64,000 nt of DNA, from positions 37,105,754 through 37,169,753 of the forward strand of contig OY992539.1 in assembly GCA_963921195.1 (NCBI GenBank). Direction: 5' to 3'. The translations under genes were made by a program, and so were the position numbers. This DNA comes from Pegoplata infirma. Taxonomy: Eukaryota > Arthropoda > Insecta > Diptera > Anthomyiidae. Shown one piece after another: positions 22,001 through 31,969 of the stretch; position 1 is the stretch's first letter, and each line of letters starts with the position of its first letter. The notes beneath the pieces are model-generated. The model made no database searches, was not told where the DNA came from, and saw only the letters and a list, made by a program, of their open reading frames with translations.

Positions 22001-22109
22001 TTTTTCTTGATTAGATAATTTAATGCTTGTGTACCAAATTTCAGAAATCTGCGACCAATATTCTATTTTTGCCCACTCGATATATGGGAACGAATCACTG
22101 TGCGCCCTA

Positions 22110-22312
22110 TTAAATAGGCATCGGATTCTAAGACATTTTTCGTATAGAAAAGGGCTCAGATTCTGGGACAATTTTTGTATATAGAAAGTCTCAGATTCTG
22201 AGAAATTTTTCGTAGAAGAAAAGTCTAAGATTCTGAGACAGTTTTCGTAAAAAAAAAAATCTGAGACATTTTGCGTATAGAAAATGTCTAATATTCGGAC
22301 ATTTTTCGTATA
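22110..22312 (-). repeat. Decayed 35-bp minisatellite units
   Basis: Repeated CAGATTCTGAGA/ACATTTTTCGTATAGAAAA blocks are the reverse orientation of the 35-bp monomer at 31970-36180. They are continued at 23409-23640 after the inserted MITE. Confidence 0.75.
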
Positions 22313-23408
22313 CCCTCAAAAAAATTATGTAGGTAAATTCCAGTGAATATTCACTTAAAACAAATGAAATTTTATTTAAAAATCATTTCACTATTTTTTC
22401 ATTTAAAATAAAAACATATTACAGTCAATTTTAAATGTTAATTTAATGACTAACCAAAACATTCAAAAACTAGTGAATATTCACTTATTTCGTATGGAAA
22501 AACGTAAAACTATAGAAGAAATTTTTTACTGCCGCAATTGAATGTAACAGAAAATTAAGTTTTAAGGCAGTAAATTATTTTTTTTAAACTACAGAAACAG
22601 TAGAAAACAAGAAATCCATAATAAAATTAATGATTTTTCTTCTAAAATAACTTTACTGATTACCAGGGAAACCAAAAATATGCAGTATCATGTTTTTTCC
22701 TGTGCATTTTATTGATAAATGGGTACGGTATTTATCCGTTTCAGAAGTTTTTAAGAAATCTGGCATCGATTTGTTAGAGCATATTTTTGCATATTTTAGC
22801 CTTAAGAGCATATTTTTGCATATTTTAGGTTTAAGAGCATATTTTAACATAAGAGCATATTTTTAGAGCATATTTTAAACTTTTAGAGCATTTTTCCACT
22901 TTTTAGAGCATATTTTTATATTTTTAGAGCATTTTTTTTTTAATTTTTAGAGCATTATTTTCCAATTTTTTTTATGACAACATTTATTTTTTAATTTTTT
23001 ATCCAACAAGGATGTTTTTTTTTTCAAAATTACGGAATTGTGACGATTTATTCCCCTTTGGCCTGTTCTTGCTTCATATCGGTATATGAAACTATGTTTT
23101 CTTTAGATTCAGCAACTTGGTAGAAAATATTAAGGCAAATATTTTTGTAGAACATATTTAACCTTCTAACTATTGCACATAACGGTATTTGGAGGGTCTA
23201 TTCTCTAACAAATTGTAAAAAAACACCTCAAAAAAGGGGACATAATTTTTTTTAAGAGCATATTTTTATTGTTTTTAGAGCATATTTTCCGTTTTTAAGG
23301 GCATTTTTTAAGCGCATAAAACGTGTTTTTTAGAGCATATTTTTGGTTTCCCTGCTGATTACTTTTTAAAATAACCTACAAACAGTTAATGACATAATTT
23401 TCTTAGTG
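22313..23408. mobile_element. TA-flanked MITE, split by a hAT-like MITE
   Basis: Begins CCCTCAAAAAAATTATGTAG and ends ACATAATTTTCTTAGTG, flanked by TA (22311-22312, 23409-23410). Without the nested element it would be about 0.4 kb. Termini resemble those at 1139-1605. It sits in decayed 35-bp units, whose sequence resumes after it. Confidence 0.72.
22664..23354. mobile_element. hAT-like MITE with 8-bp target duplication CTGATTAC
   Basis: The 691-bp element begins CAGGGAAACCAAAAATATGC and ends GCATATTTTTGGTTTCCCTG, a perfect 20-bp terminal inverted repeat. Flanks are identical 8-mers CTGATTAC (22656-22663, 23355-23362). Subterminal repeats of TTTAGAGCATATTTT are clustered at both ends (22770-22950, 23260-23345). 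There is no transposase frame. Termini and duplication fit the hAT superfamily. Confidence 0.93.
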
Positions 23409-23640
23409 TAGAAAAATTATAATATTCTAAAACGTTTTTTGTATAGAAAATGTCTCAGATACGGAGACATTTTTTTTGTATAGAAAAGGTCTCAGATTCT
23501 GAGACATTTTTGTATAGAAAAAATCTCAGATTCTGAAACATTTTTCGTAAATAAAAATTTGAAGACATTTTTGATAAAATTTTGAGATATTTTACGTATG
23601 GAAAAAATCTCAGATTCTGAGATAAGTATAACCCTTATAT
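23409..23640 (-). repeat. Decayed 35-bp minisatellite units (continued)
   Basis: Contains repeated GTATAGAAAA...CTCAGATTCTGAGACATTT in reverse orientation relative to the main array. The open frames on both strands here are repeat-derived. Confidence 0.75.
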
Positions 23641-23929
23641 ATTTCCAACATACCTTCCAATTGCCTCTTGCATTGTTATGCATAATAACCATTTTTTTTG
23701 TAATATATATTTTTTTATCTATTTTGTCCTTATTTTTTGTATTAAAACAAAATTATTTTTTTGTTCCTACATGCAAAATATATCGATTTGCAATTACTTG
23801 GCAATAATATTAAATATTTCCTTTCCATTTACATGAGTATAGTTTTAAAATTATAAAATAAATTTTTAAATTTCATTAGACATTCTAGCAATGTCTGCAA
23901 AATTTTCTTTTTACAATTGTTATAAAACT
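23641..23929. other. AT-rich spacer, no feature
   Basis: No shared repeat, exon or RNA gene recognised between the decayed 35-bp units and the large palindrome. Confidence 0.45.
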
Positions 23930-23932
23930 TAC

Positions 23933-26346
23933 TACACCATTTACAGATGTAATTCGAAAAAGATCAATTGTAATTCGAAGATTCTATTTGTAATTCGAAG
24001 ATTCCATTTGTAATTCGAAGATTCCATTTGTAATTCGAAGATTCCATTTGTAATTCGAATACCCCAATTGTAATTCGAAGATTCCATTTGTAATTCGAAG
24101 ATTCCAATTGTAATTCGAAAAAGATCAATTGTAATTCGTAAAAGATCAATTGTAATTCGTAAAAGATCAATTGTAGTTCGTAAAAGATCAATTGTAATTC
24201 GTAAAAGATCAATTGTAATTCGAAAAAGATCAATTGTAATTCGTAAAAGATCAATTGTAATTCGTAAAAAATCAATTGTAATTCGAAGATTCCAATTGTA
24301 ATTCGTAAAAGATCAATTGTAATTCGAAAAAGATCAATTGTAATTCGAAGATTCCAATTGTAATTCGTAAAAGATCAATTGTAATTCGAAAAAGATCAAT
24401 TGTAATTCGTAAAAGATCAATTGTAATTCGTAAAAGATCAATTGTAATTCGTAAAAGATCAATTGTAATTCAAAAAAGATCAATTGTAATTCGTAAAAGA
24501 TCAATTGTAATTCGAAAAAGATCAATTGTAATTCGAAAAAGATCAATTGTAATTCGTAAAAGATCAATTGTAATTCGAAAAAGATCAATTGTAATTCGAA
24601 AAAGATCAATTGTAATTCGTAAAAGATCAATTGTAATTCGTAAAAGATCAATTGTAATTCGAAAAAGATCAATTGTAATTCGAAAAAGGTCAATTGTAAT
24701 TCGAAAAAGTTCAATTGTAATTCGTAAAAGATCAATTGTAATTCGTAAAATATCAATTGTAATTCGAAAAAGATCAATTGTAATTCGAAGATTCCAATTG
24801 TAATTCGTAAAAGATCAATTGTAATTCGTAAAAGATCAATTGTAATTCGAAAAAAATCAATTTTAATTCGAAAAAGATCAATTGTAATTCGTAAAAGATC
24901 AATTGTAATTCGTAAATGATCAATTGTAATTCGAAAAAGATCAATTGTAATTCGTAAAAGATCAATTGTAATTCGAAAAAGATCAATTGTAATTCGTAAA
25001 AGATCAATTGTAATTCGAAAAAGATCAATTGTAATTCGAAAAAGATCAATTGTAATTCGAAAAAGATCAATTGTAATTCGTAAAAGATCAATTGTAATTC
25101 GTAAAAGATCAATTGTAATTCGTAAAAGATCAATTGTAATTCGAAGATTCCAATTGTAATTCGAAAAATGTCAACTGTATTTCCATTGATATTTTACGAA
25201 TTACAATTGGAATCTTCGAATTACAATTGATCTTTTACGAATTACAATAGATCTTTTACGAATTACAATTGATCTTTTGCGAATTACAATTGATCTTTTT
25301 CGAATTACAATTGATCTTTTTCGAATTACAATTGATCTTTTACGAATTACAATTGATCTTTTTCGAATTACAATTGATCTTTTACGAATTACAATTGATC
25401 TTTTACGAATTACAATTGATCTTTTTCGAATTACAATTGATCATTTTCGAATTACAATTGATCTTTTACGAATTACAATTGGAATCTTCGAATTACAATT
25501 GATCTTTTTCGAATTACAATTGATCTTTTACGAATTACAATTGATCTTTTACGAATTACAGTTGATCTTTTTCGAATTACAATTGATCTTTTTCGAATTA
25601 CAATTGATCTTTTTCGAATTACAATTGATCTTTTACGAATTACAATTGATCTTTTACGAATTACAATTGATCTTTTTCGAATTACAATTGATCTTTTTTG
25701 AATTACAATTGATCTTTTTCGAATTACAATTGATCTTTTTCGAATTACAATTGATCTTTTTCGAATTACAATTGATCTTTTTCGAATTACAATTGATCTT
25801 TTACGAATTACAATTGATCTTTTTTGAATTACAATTGATCTTTTACGAATTACAATTGATCTTTTACGAATTACAATTGATCTTTTACGAATTACAATTG
25901 ATCTTTTTCGAATTACAATTGATCTTTTACGAATTACAATTGGAATCTTCGAATTACAATTGATCTTTTTCGAATTACAATTGATCTTTTACGAATTACA
26001 ATTGGAATCTTCGAATTACAATTGATCTTTTACGAATTACAATTGATCTTTTACGAATTACAATTGATCTTTTTCGAATTACAATTGATCTTTTACGAAT
26101 TACAATTGATCTTTTACGAATTACAATTGATCTTTTACGAATTACAATTGATCTTTTACGAATTACAATTGATCTTTTTCGAATTACAATTGGATTTTTC
26201 GAATTACAAATGGAATCTTCGAATTACAATTGGAATCTTCGAATTACAAATGGAATCTTCGAATTACAAATGGAATCTTCGAATTACAAATAGAATCTTC
26301 GAATTACAATTGATCTTTTTCGAATTACATCTGTAAATGGTGTAGA
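23933..26346. repeat. 2.4-kb palindrome made of a 21-bp minisatellite (foldback-type element)
   Basis: The left arm (to about 25180) repeats TAATTCG followed by (A/T)AAAAGATCAATTG, a 21-bp unit with interspersed 20-bp AAGATTCCA(A/T)TTG variants. The right arm is the reverse complement. Outer ends are CTACACCATTTACAGATG and CATCTGTAAATGGTGTAG, compatible with a TA target duplication (TA|CACC...GGTG|TA). The first four units from each end are of the same types in the same order, showing that the arms are copies of each other. The centre is only about 11 unpaired bases near 25180. Because 21 is a multiple of three, long frames with a seven-residue repeat appear on both strands; they are artefacts. 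Confidence 0.92.
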
Positions 26347-26349
26347 AAA

Positions 26350-26886
26350 ATGCATATAAATTGTTTAACATTTTACAAATAATGTATGTATGTATATCAA
26401 AATTACAAAAAGCTAAATAAATTGTTTTGTAAAAAATATTTAAAACCTTAAAAAATCTATTAAAAGAAAATTTAAAACAGATATAAAAATAAGGATTTAA
26501 AATTTTATTAGGTTTTAAAATGGAAATTTGTGGTTTATATTATTTGGCAATAATATCTTTTTTAAAGCTTTGTGGAAAAAAAAATTATAATTGAAATTTT
26601 ATCAATTTTATAAAAAAAAAAAACATAATATATTGTTTTTAGCAAAAGAAATTTTAACAGAACTCCAGAATTTTTTTTTTTTTTGGTATGCATTACTTTG
26701 AGTCTCATCCCATGTTAAGATCATCATTGCTGCAAATAAGGTATAATATACCAAATAGGGTATAATATGCCTTATTTTATACATTATTTGGTTATCAAAG
26801 TTTTGCTAGAGTATAGAAATGTTACAAAATATGAGAACTTCTAAAGAAAAAGTGTATCAGAATCTTAGATTTTTTTTTATATTTTT
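26350..26886. other. AT-rich intronic spacer
   Basis: Contains GGTATAATATACC-like palindromic words near 26740-26775 and poly-A/T tracts. No gene or shared repeat is recognised. Confidence 0.45.
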
Positions 26887-27867
26887 ATACCCTCCACTCT
26901 AGTGATAGAGGGTATATATAAGTTTGTCATTCCATTTGTAACACATCAAAATATATTGGTCTAGGACCCCATAAAGTATATATATTCATGATCCTCAATC
27001 GATTTTAAGTCGATCTAGCGATGTCCGTCCGTCCGTCCGTCCGTCCGTCCGTCCGTCTGTATGTCTGTCCGTTGAAAACACGCTAACTTTTGAAAACTTT
27101 ACGGAAGTTTGAAGTTTGGCATACATGTTGGCCATTTACCGGGTCATGTTGGTGTTGCAATCCACACAAATCGGTCGAGTGGTTCAAAAGTTATGAGCAA
27201 AATAGCAAAATTTCGGCAAGGGTTTTTCGCGAATTTACGAGATAAAAAACACGATAACTTTCGAAAGACAATAATGAGACTACTGAAACTTGGTACATAT
27301 CTTTGTCGTTCCCCAGGTCTGTTTGGTGTTAAATTTCAGGATAAAAAGTTATAAGCAAAACCGTGACTTTCAGATTGGTTTTATCTTAAATGCCACGTAT
27401 TCAACAAGTTTTAAAAATTGGTGGTAACTTATCAATGCTTTTCAAACTTGTTTAGTTTTAAAGCAATGCTTTTGAAACTTGTTTAGTTTTAAAGCAATGC
27501 TTTTGAAACTTGTTTAGTTTTAAAAGCATTGGTAGGTTAAAAATTACACTCGAAAAAAAATTTTACACTCAAAAAAAATTTTACATTCAAAAAAAATTTT
27601 TCTGTACATACGTTCGTGCATTCACTCAGAAATATTTTTATAGAAAAAAAAAACATTACACCCGAAAAATGTTTTACACTCAAAAAAAATCAGTAATTTT
27701 TCTTTTTTTTTAATGACAAAAAACAAGAGTTTTTTACCCAAAATAAAATATTTCTATTCAAAATTGTTAATTTTTTCACGTTAAAAAATGTACTATCCTT
27801 TAAAAAAAAAATGCATTGTGGAGGGTATTTATAGATTCGGCAAAGTCGAATTTAACTTTTCTACTTG
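26887..27867 (+). mobile_element. DINE-1-like element, subfamily B, near complete
   Basis: Starts ATACCCTCCACTCTAGTGAT, then GTTTGTCATTCC, CATAAAGTATATATATTCAT, GTCGATCTAGCGAT and a (GTCC)n tract at about 27026-27060. The interior has TTTTGAAAGACTTTACGG-related text and three tandem GCTTTTGAAACTTGTTTAG units (27440-27520). It ends GGAGGGTATTTATAGATTCG, GTCGAATTTAAC, CTACTTG. The sequence parallels the copies at 47324 and 57547. Open frames in it are not conserved between copies. Confidence 0.88.
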
Positions 27868-27939
27868 TTTTCTTTTTTTAAAGTTTGGCGAGTTTTCTAC
27901 AACAAAACTTTCTCAAAAACAGAAAATTTTTTACAAAAA

Positions 27940-28305
27940 CCATTCCTAGAATTTAAGATCCTTTTTTTTTGAAAATTTGTCTCAGAATCTGAAATTTTTT
28001 ATGGGAAAAAGTTTTGTTAGGATCTGATATTCCTTTTGTTATAGAAAAATTGTTTCGGAATCTGAGAATTGTCCTTCTTAAAAAATTCCTAGAAATCTGA
28101 AATGAAGATTTTTTGTAAAAAAAATACGCCACCGAATCAACATTTTTTTCTTTTGAAAGATTTTTAGATTCTGAAACATTTTTCTAAAGAAAATTCCTAG
28201 ATTTTTAAACATTTTTCCTTGAGAAAAAATCTCAGATTTTGAGACATTAAGTATGCCGTATAGAAAAAGTATCAGATTCTGAGATTTTTTTTTTTCTTTT
28301 TTTAA
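27940..28305 (-). repeat. Heavily decayed 35-bp units
   Basis: Multiple worn matches to the reverse monomer, such as GTCTCAGAATCTGAAATTTT and TAGAAAAAGTATCAGATTCT. The last unit abuts the MITE at 28312. Confidence 0.65.
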
Positions 28306-28311
28306 AAATTA

Positions 28312-29177
28312 CACCGCTCAACAAATCGAAGGTTTTTGGCTTCGGTTTAAGTTTCATATAAAATTTTTAAAGATTTTGTCTCGCTGATTCCAAATTTAAT
28401 TAATCCGAATTTTAATTATTTGCGGTTAAAAATGCGATTTTTGCCTTTTTGAAGGCCTGCACAGCAGCCGCTGGGTGGAATAAAAATCTGATAGAAAGCG
28501 TGAGAGTAGAATTGAACTATGATCTCAAAAATATGATCAAACAAATTTTAAGTTGTTGTACTATTATTGGTCAAACATGCATTTTAAAAAAACAATGTCA
28601 AAAAAATTAGAAAATGCTCCATTTTTAAAAGGCTCTAAAACAAAAACCAGATAATCAATCTTTACTACGATGAGCTCAAAATTTAGGCAAAAGTTCATTC
28701 TTTCTTATAGACTTTTAAATCCATGCAAGATATCTTCCGATTTGTACGAAAAATAACACAGAAAACTTAAATTTGTAAAATATTTATTTTTTTAGTTTTT
28801 CTTTGAAAAATAAAAACTAAGGTCTACCTTATCTTTTTTACAAAAATTAAAATTTTAACAGAGTCATTTTAAAACGCAATTGTAACCAAACCAATCGCAA
28901 TAATTAGAAAAAAATTGTTTTCTGTGTTGGAGACCAAAGACAAATTATACTTTTGCGCTTTATACCAGATTTGTATTCCACTGAATGACTGCTGTGTGCA
29001 GGCTTTCAAAGAATGCAAAAATCGTCATTTTTAGTCATTTTTCGTCATTTTTCAACCATGAATAACTAAAAATCTGGACGTGATGGAAAATTTGGAGAAC
29101 AGATTTGGAATCAGGAGATCAAAGTCTACTAAAATTGATCACCAGAATTCAAACCGGAAAATGAGTGTTGAGCGGTG
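28312..29177. mobile_element. Tc1/mariner-like MITE, CACCGCTCAACA termini
   Basis: The 866-bp element begins CACCGCTCAACA and ends TGTTGAGCGGTG, flanked by TA (28310-28311, 29178-29179). Subterminal blocks TCGCTGATTCCAAATTT and GATTTGGAATCAGGAGATCA are mirrored and shared with the element at 54257-54811. No transposase frame. Confidence 0.85.
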
Positions 29178-29449
29178 TATATAAGTTATTTTAACTGTTT
29201 ACAATTTTTTATTTTGTTGAGTAAAAATATTTTTTTTAATAAAAAACTACAAAAAACGTAAAATCATACGATATAATCAGTCACAAATAATTAAAAAAAT
29301 AAAAATATTTTTCCGTAAATTTTGTAGTTTATTTTTTTAACAACTAAATCATTCAATATTTTAGATTCATTGAAAAATAAACGATAAAACGTTTAAAACA
29401 ACTTTAACTAAAAACTTTTTGAATAACCATAAAAAGTTACTGTAAAACT

Positions 29450-29915
29450 TTTCTGGGTGTAGACTAATAATATCGATATGAATACGAAATAATATTTATT
29501 AAATTTAAGTCGACATTTATTTTCTCTGCAGACAATATTCCTGTTAGTTCGGGATTTATCAAAATTTTGAATTTTTTTATTTTCGGCTTTTTTTAGATTT
29601 GATTTATTATGAAATTCCACTTATTTGAATCATTTTGAAACTATTTATTTTAAAAATAATCAAATAAATTAATAAAATATCAATTAAATCCAAATATAAA
29701 AATTGCATAAAAATTTGAAATGCAATCTTTTCTGGAATAACGGAACATTGAAAATTTGTTTTGACAGAATTTATGAGAATTATCTTTTTCCAAAAAAGGA
29801 AAATAAAACTGAATCTGGGTCCTAATGGGTTAACCTTGAAATCGTCTCTTTTTTATATATTTTTAGTTTCAGGCAAATCGGTTCATAAGGGCAGAAATAC
29901 TTCCCGTGTTAGAAA
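29450..29915 (+). mobile_element. Partial diverged copy of the 6025-6614 inverted-repeat element
   Basis: TTTAAGTCGAC, ACAATATTCCTGTTAGTTCG and TTATCAAAATTTT match 6400-6460. AACCTTGAAATCGTCTCTTT, TAGTTTCAGGCAAATCGGTT and ATACTTCCCGTGTTAGAA match 6538-6620. The left inverted repeat is missing. Confidence 0.75.
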
Positions 29916-29984
29916 TTTTTTTGTAAACATATTTCTTCACAATATGACGAATTTTCTAAAACAAAAATTTCTCAGAGCAGAACA

Positions 29985-30385
29985 AAAAATTTTTATAGAA
30001 ACAATTCCTTTGAGTTTGAGATCCATTTTTTTTTTTGGAAAATTTGTCTCAGAATCTGAGATTATTTTATGGGAAAAAATTGTATTAGGATCTCATATTC
30101 TTTTTTTTTTTTTTTTTTTGTAGAAAAATCGTTTTGGAATCAGCGAGTTTTCCTACCCAAAAAATTGGTAAGAATCTGGTATGAAGATTTTTTCTTTAAA
30201 ACAAAAACGCCGAAACAACTTTTTTTGTTTTCTGTAGAAAGATTTTTAGATTCTGAAAAATTTTCCTAAAGAAAATTCCCAGATCCTGATATATTTTTCC
30301 CATAGAAAAATTCTCAGATTCTAAGACATTTTTCCTATAGAAAAAGTCTCAGATTGTGAGAAATGTTTCCTTTTGAAAAAAATTT
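29985..30385 (-). repeat. Decayed 35-bp units (minus)
   Basis: Units such as TTCTCAGATTCTAAGACATT, TTTTCCTATAGAAAAAGTCT and CAGATTGTGAG show the reverse monomer. They end just before the single-copy region holding the microexon candidate. Confidence 0.7.
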
Positions 30386-31500
30386 TTTGTTCAGTATTAT
30401 TTTTCCAAGTTAAATCTTTTATAAAAAAATTATAGCCAATATTTTACAAATGCGATACTTGTTTTGACCATAAAAGTTCATTTAATATACCAAAAATTTG
30501 TTTTTAAACGATAAAATATTTTTTTCTTTTTTTGCTTTTTGAATATAAAAACAAAATGGTTTGATAATAAACCCAAAATACAGAAACTAAATATTTTATA
30601 TAAAAATTATACAACAACAAACTAAAAACAACCAAAAATAATAGTTTTAGCAACCACTACACACATACACAACAATCTATAACGAACACACAAACTAATA
30701 AAAACAAAAAAAAAAAATCCTCTAAAATACAAAGATAGTAGTAGAAAACAGAAATGTATAGAATTTTTAGTGCATTTAGTGTGTGTAAGAGTGTGTGTAT
30801 GTATTTTTGTGTTTGAATGTATGTAGGTTAGTGTATGATTATATTTTCATTGCAAATTTCCAACACGTTAACTAAACAAAAATAGTTAAAATTTTTTTGT
30901 TAAAGGAGAATTGTTTGTTTGTACAAAGTAGAGGGGAAGAGAAGTTTGAAGAGGGAGTGAAATATTTGTGTATTTGTATGTATTTGTGTTAAAGTATTTA
31001 AATGATTGCTTATGTGTATGTATATTTTTCAACATTTGTGTTTTTGTATGATTGTATTATTTTTATGTTAGAATGCAAGTGTGTGTGTGTATATTTTTAT
31101 TTCATTGTTTATATGCAAGTATGAGTGCTGTGTAATTTTTAAACGCTTATCAAAAATTTTTAGCACACACACACACACATTTACCCACACACATAACAAT
31201 ACCATAAAATTTGACTTTGTTGTTGCAATATAACTAAGTACATTTAGTTGTTGCAGCTTAGTTTAAATAACGTACTTTAAGTAACTAGAATTTTATGTAT
31301 GTATTTCTCCCTCTGTATGTATGTGTGTGTGTGTGTGTTTCTGGGTATTTGTAAACTGTGTTGAAGTGAAAAATGTTTAATATGAATATAAATTTTTCAA
31401 AATAATAAAAATATAAACGAATGAACGTTGTAAAAGAAAGATAGTAATAAATTTAACATTTTCTTTTTTTTATTTTTTGTTGCTTCAATCTGCATTACAG
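30386..31500 (+). other. Single-copy intron with GT/CA microsatellites, ending in an acceptor-like tract
   Basis: Unlike its surroundings, this kilobase shares no dispersed repeat with the window. It has GT-rich tracts at 30780-31130 and 31300-31340 and a CA tract at 31166-31180. It ends with TTTAAC, a possible branch point near 31450, then a T-rich tract and GCATTACAG (31492-31500) with no other AG in the last ~45 bases. Confidence 0.55.
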
Positions 31501-31515
31501 TTAAGAAAGATTAAA
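31501..31515 (+). CDS. Rbp6: Candidate 15-nt microexon of Rbp6
   Basis: TTAAGAAAGATTAAA lies exactly between an acceptor (pyrimidine tract plus TACAG) and a donor GTGAGT (31516-31521). It is divisible by three, has no stop in phase 0, and the upstream Rbp6 exon ends in phase 0. Inclusion would add LRKIK between the first helix and second strand of RRM2. The region is single-copy and on the same strand as the gene. This is inference from splice signals only: I do not know of such an Rbp6 isoform, and a chance match is possible in a 57-kb intron. Confidence 0.35.
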
Positions 31516-31969
31516 GTGAGTGTTGAAATTGTTAGTTTTTTTGATATTAATTTTTTTTTTATTTCTGGTAAGGAAACGGATCACTTGCATCTCATTATTT
31601 TGAATTTTTCAAGTAGAAAATTTTTTTAGTGTATTTGCTAAAGAGACTTTTCTTTATTTGCAATATGCTTCTTTTTTTATATTTTTCTATAAAATTCTAT
31701 GGGGGAGCTGTAAAAATAAAGAAATATTGTAAAGTTGTTCAAATAATGTAGACTTACAAAATAGATTTATTTATTTCTTATAGGTATATCATGTTTTTTT
31801 TTTTGTGTAACTTCTTTTTCTAGGGCTTCTTCTTTTTGTAAAGTTTTTTTTGTTTCCTTTTTATAATCTTTAACAAAATGTATATTGTCTGCTAAAGTTT
31901 TAAAGTTGTAAATGGTTAAATTTGTATTTTACAAAGTTTTCAAACTGGATAAGAAGGTCTTGAAACTGG
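31516..31969. other. Single-copy intronic sequence
   Basis: T-rich; no shared repeat or further exon seen. It leads into the 35-bp array. Confidence 0.45.

Larger units (their letters stand above)
19751..22102. mobile_element. Transib-like non-autonomous transposon with RSS-like ends
   Basis: The 2352-bp element starts CACAGTGATTCGTT and ends AACGAATCACTGTG. Both flanks carry the 5-bp GC-rich repeat CGCCC (19746-19750 and 22103-22107). Termini beginning with CACAGTG-like heptamers and 5-bp GC-rich target duplications are hallmarks of Transib transposons, relatives of RAG1. Subterminally each end has GCAAAAAT(C/A): 13 bp after the heptamer on the left and 23 bp after it on the right. The interior has no transposase frame and consists of diverged tandem repeats (three ~360-bp, two to three ~454-bp units). 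The Transib assignment is by termini and target duplication only. Confidence 0.8.

Noticed and set aside
23964..26336. Long open frames (up to about 228 codons) on both strands with an IFYELQL-type heptad repeat
   Set aside because: They follow from a 21-bp repeat lacking stops in some frames, occur symmetrically on both strands of a palindrome, and have no start context or domain.
27450..27520. Three GCTTTTGAAACTTGTTTAG repeats as a regulatory array
   Set aside because: They lie inside a DINE copy and look like local slippage; no sister copy shows them.
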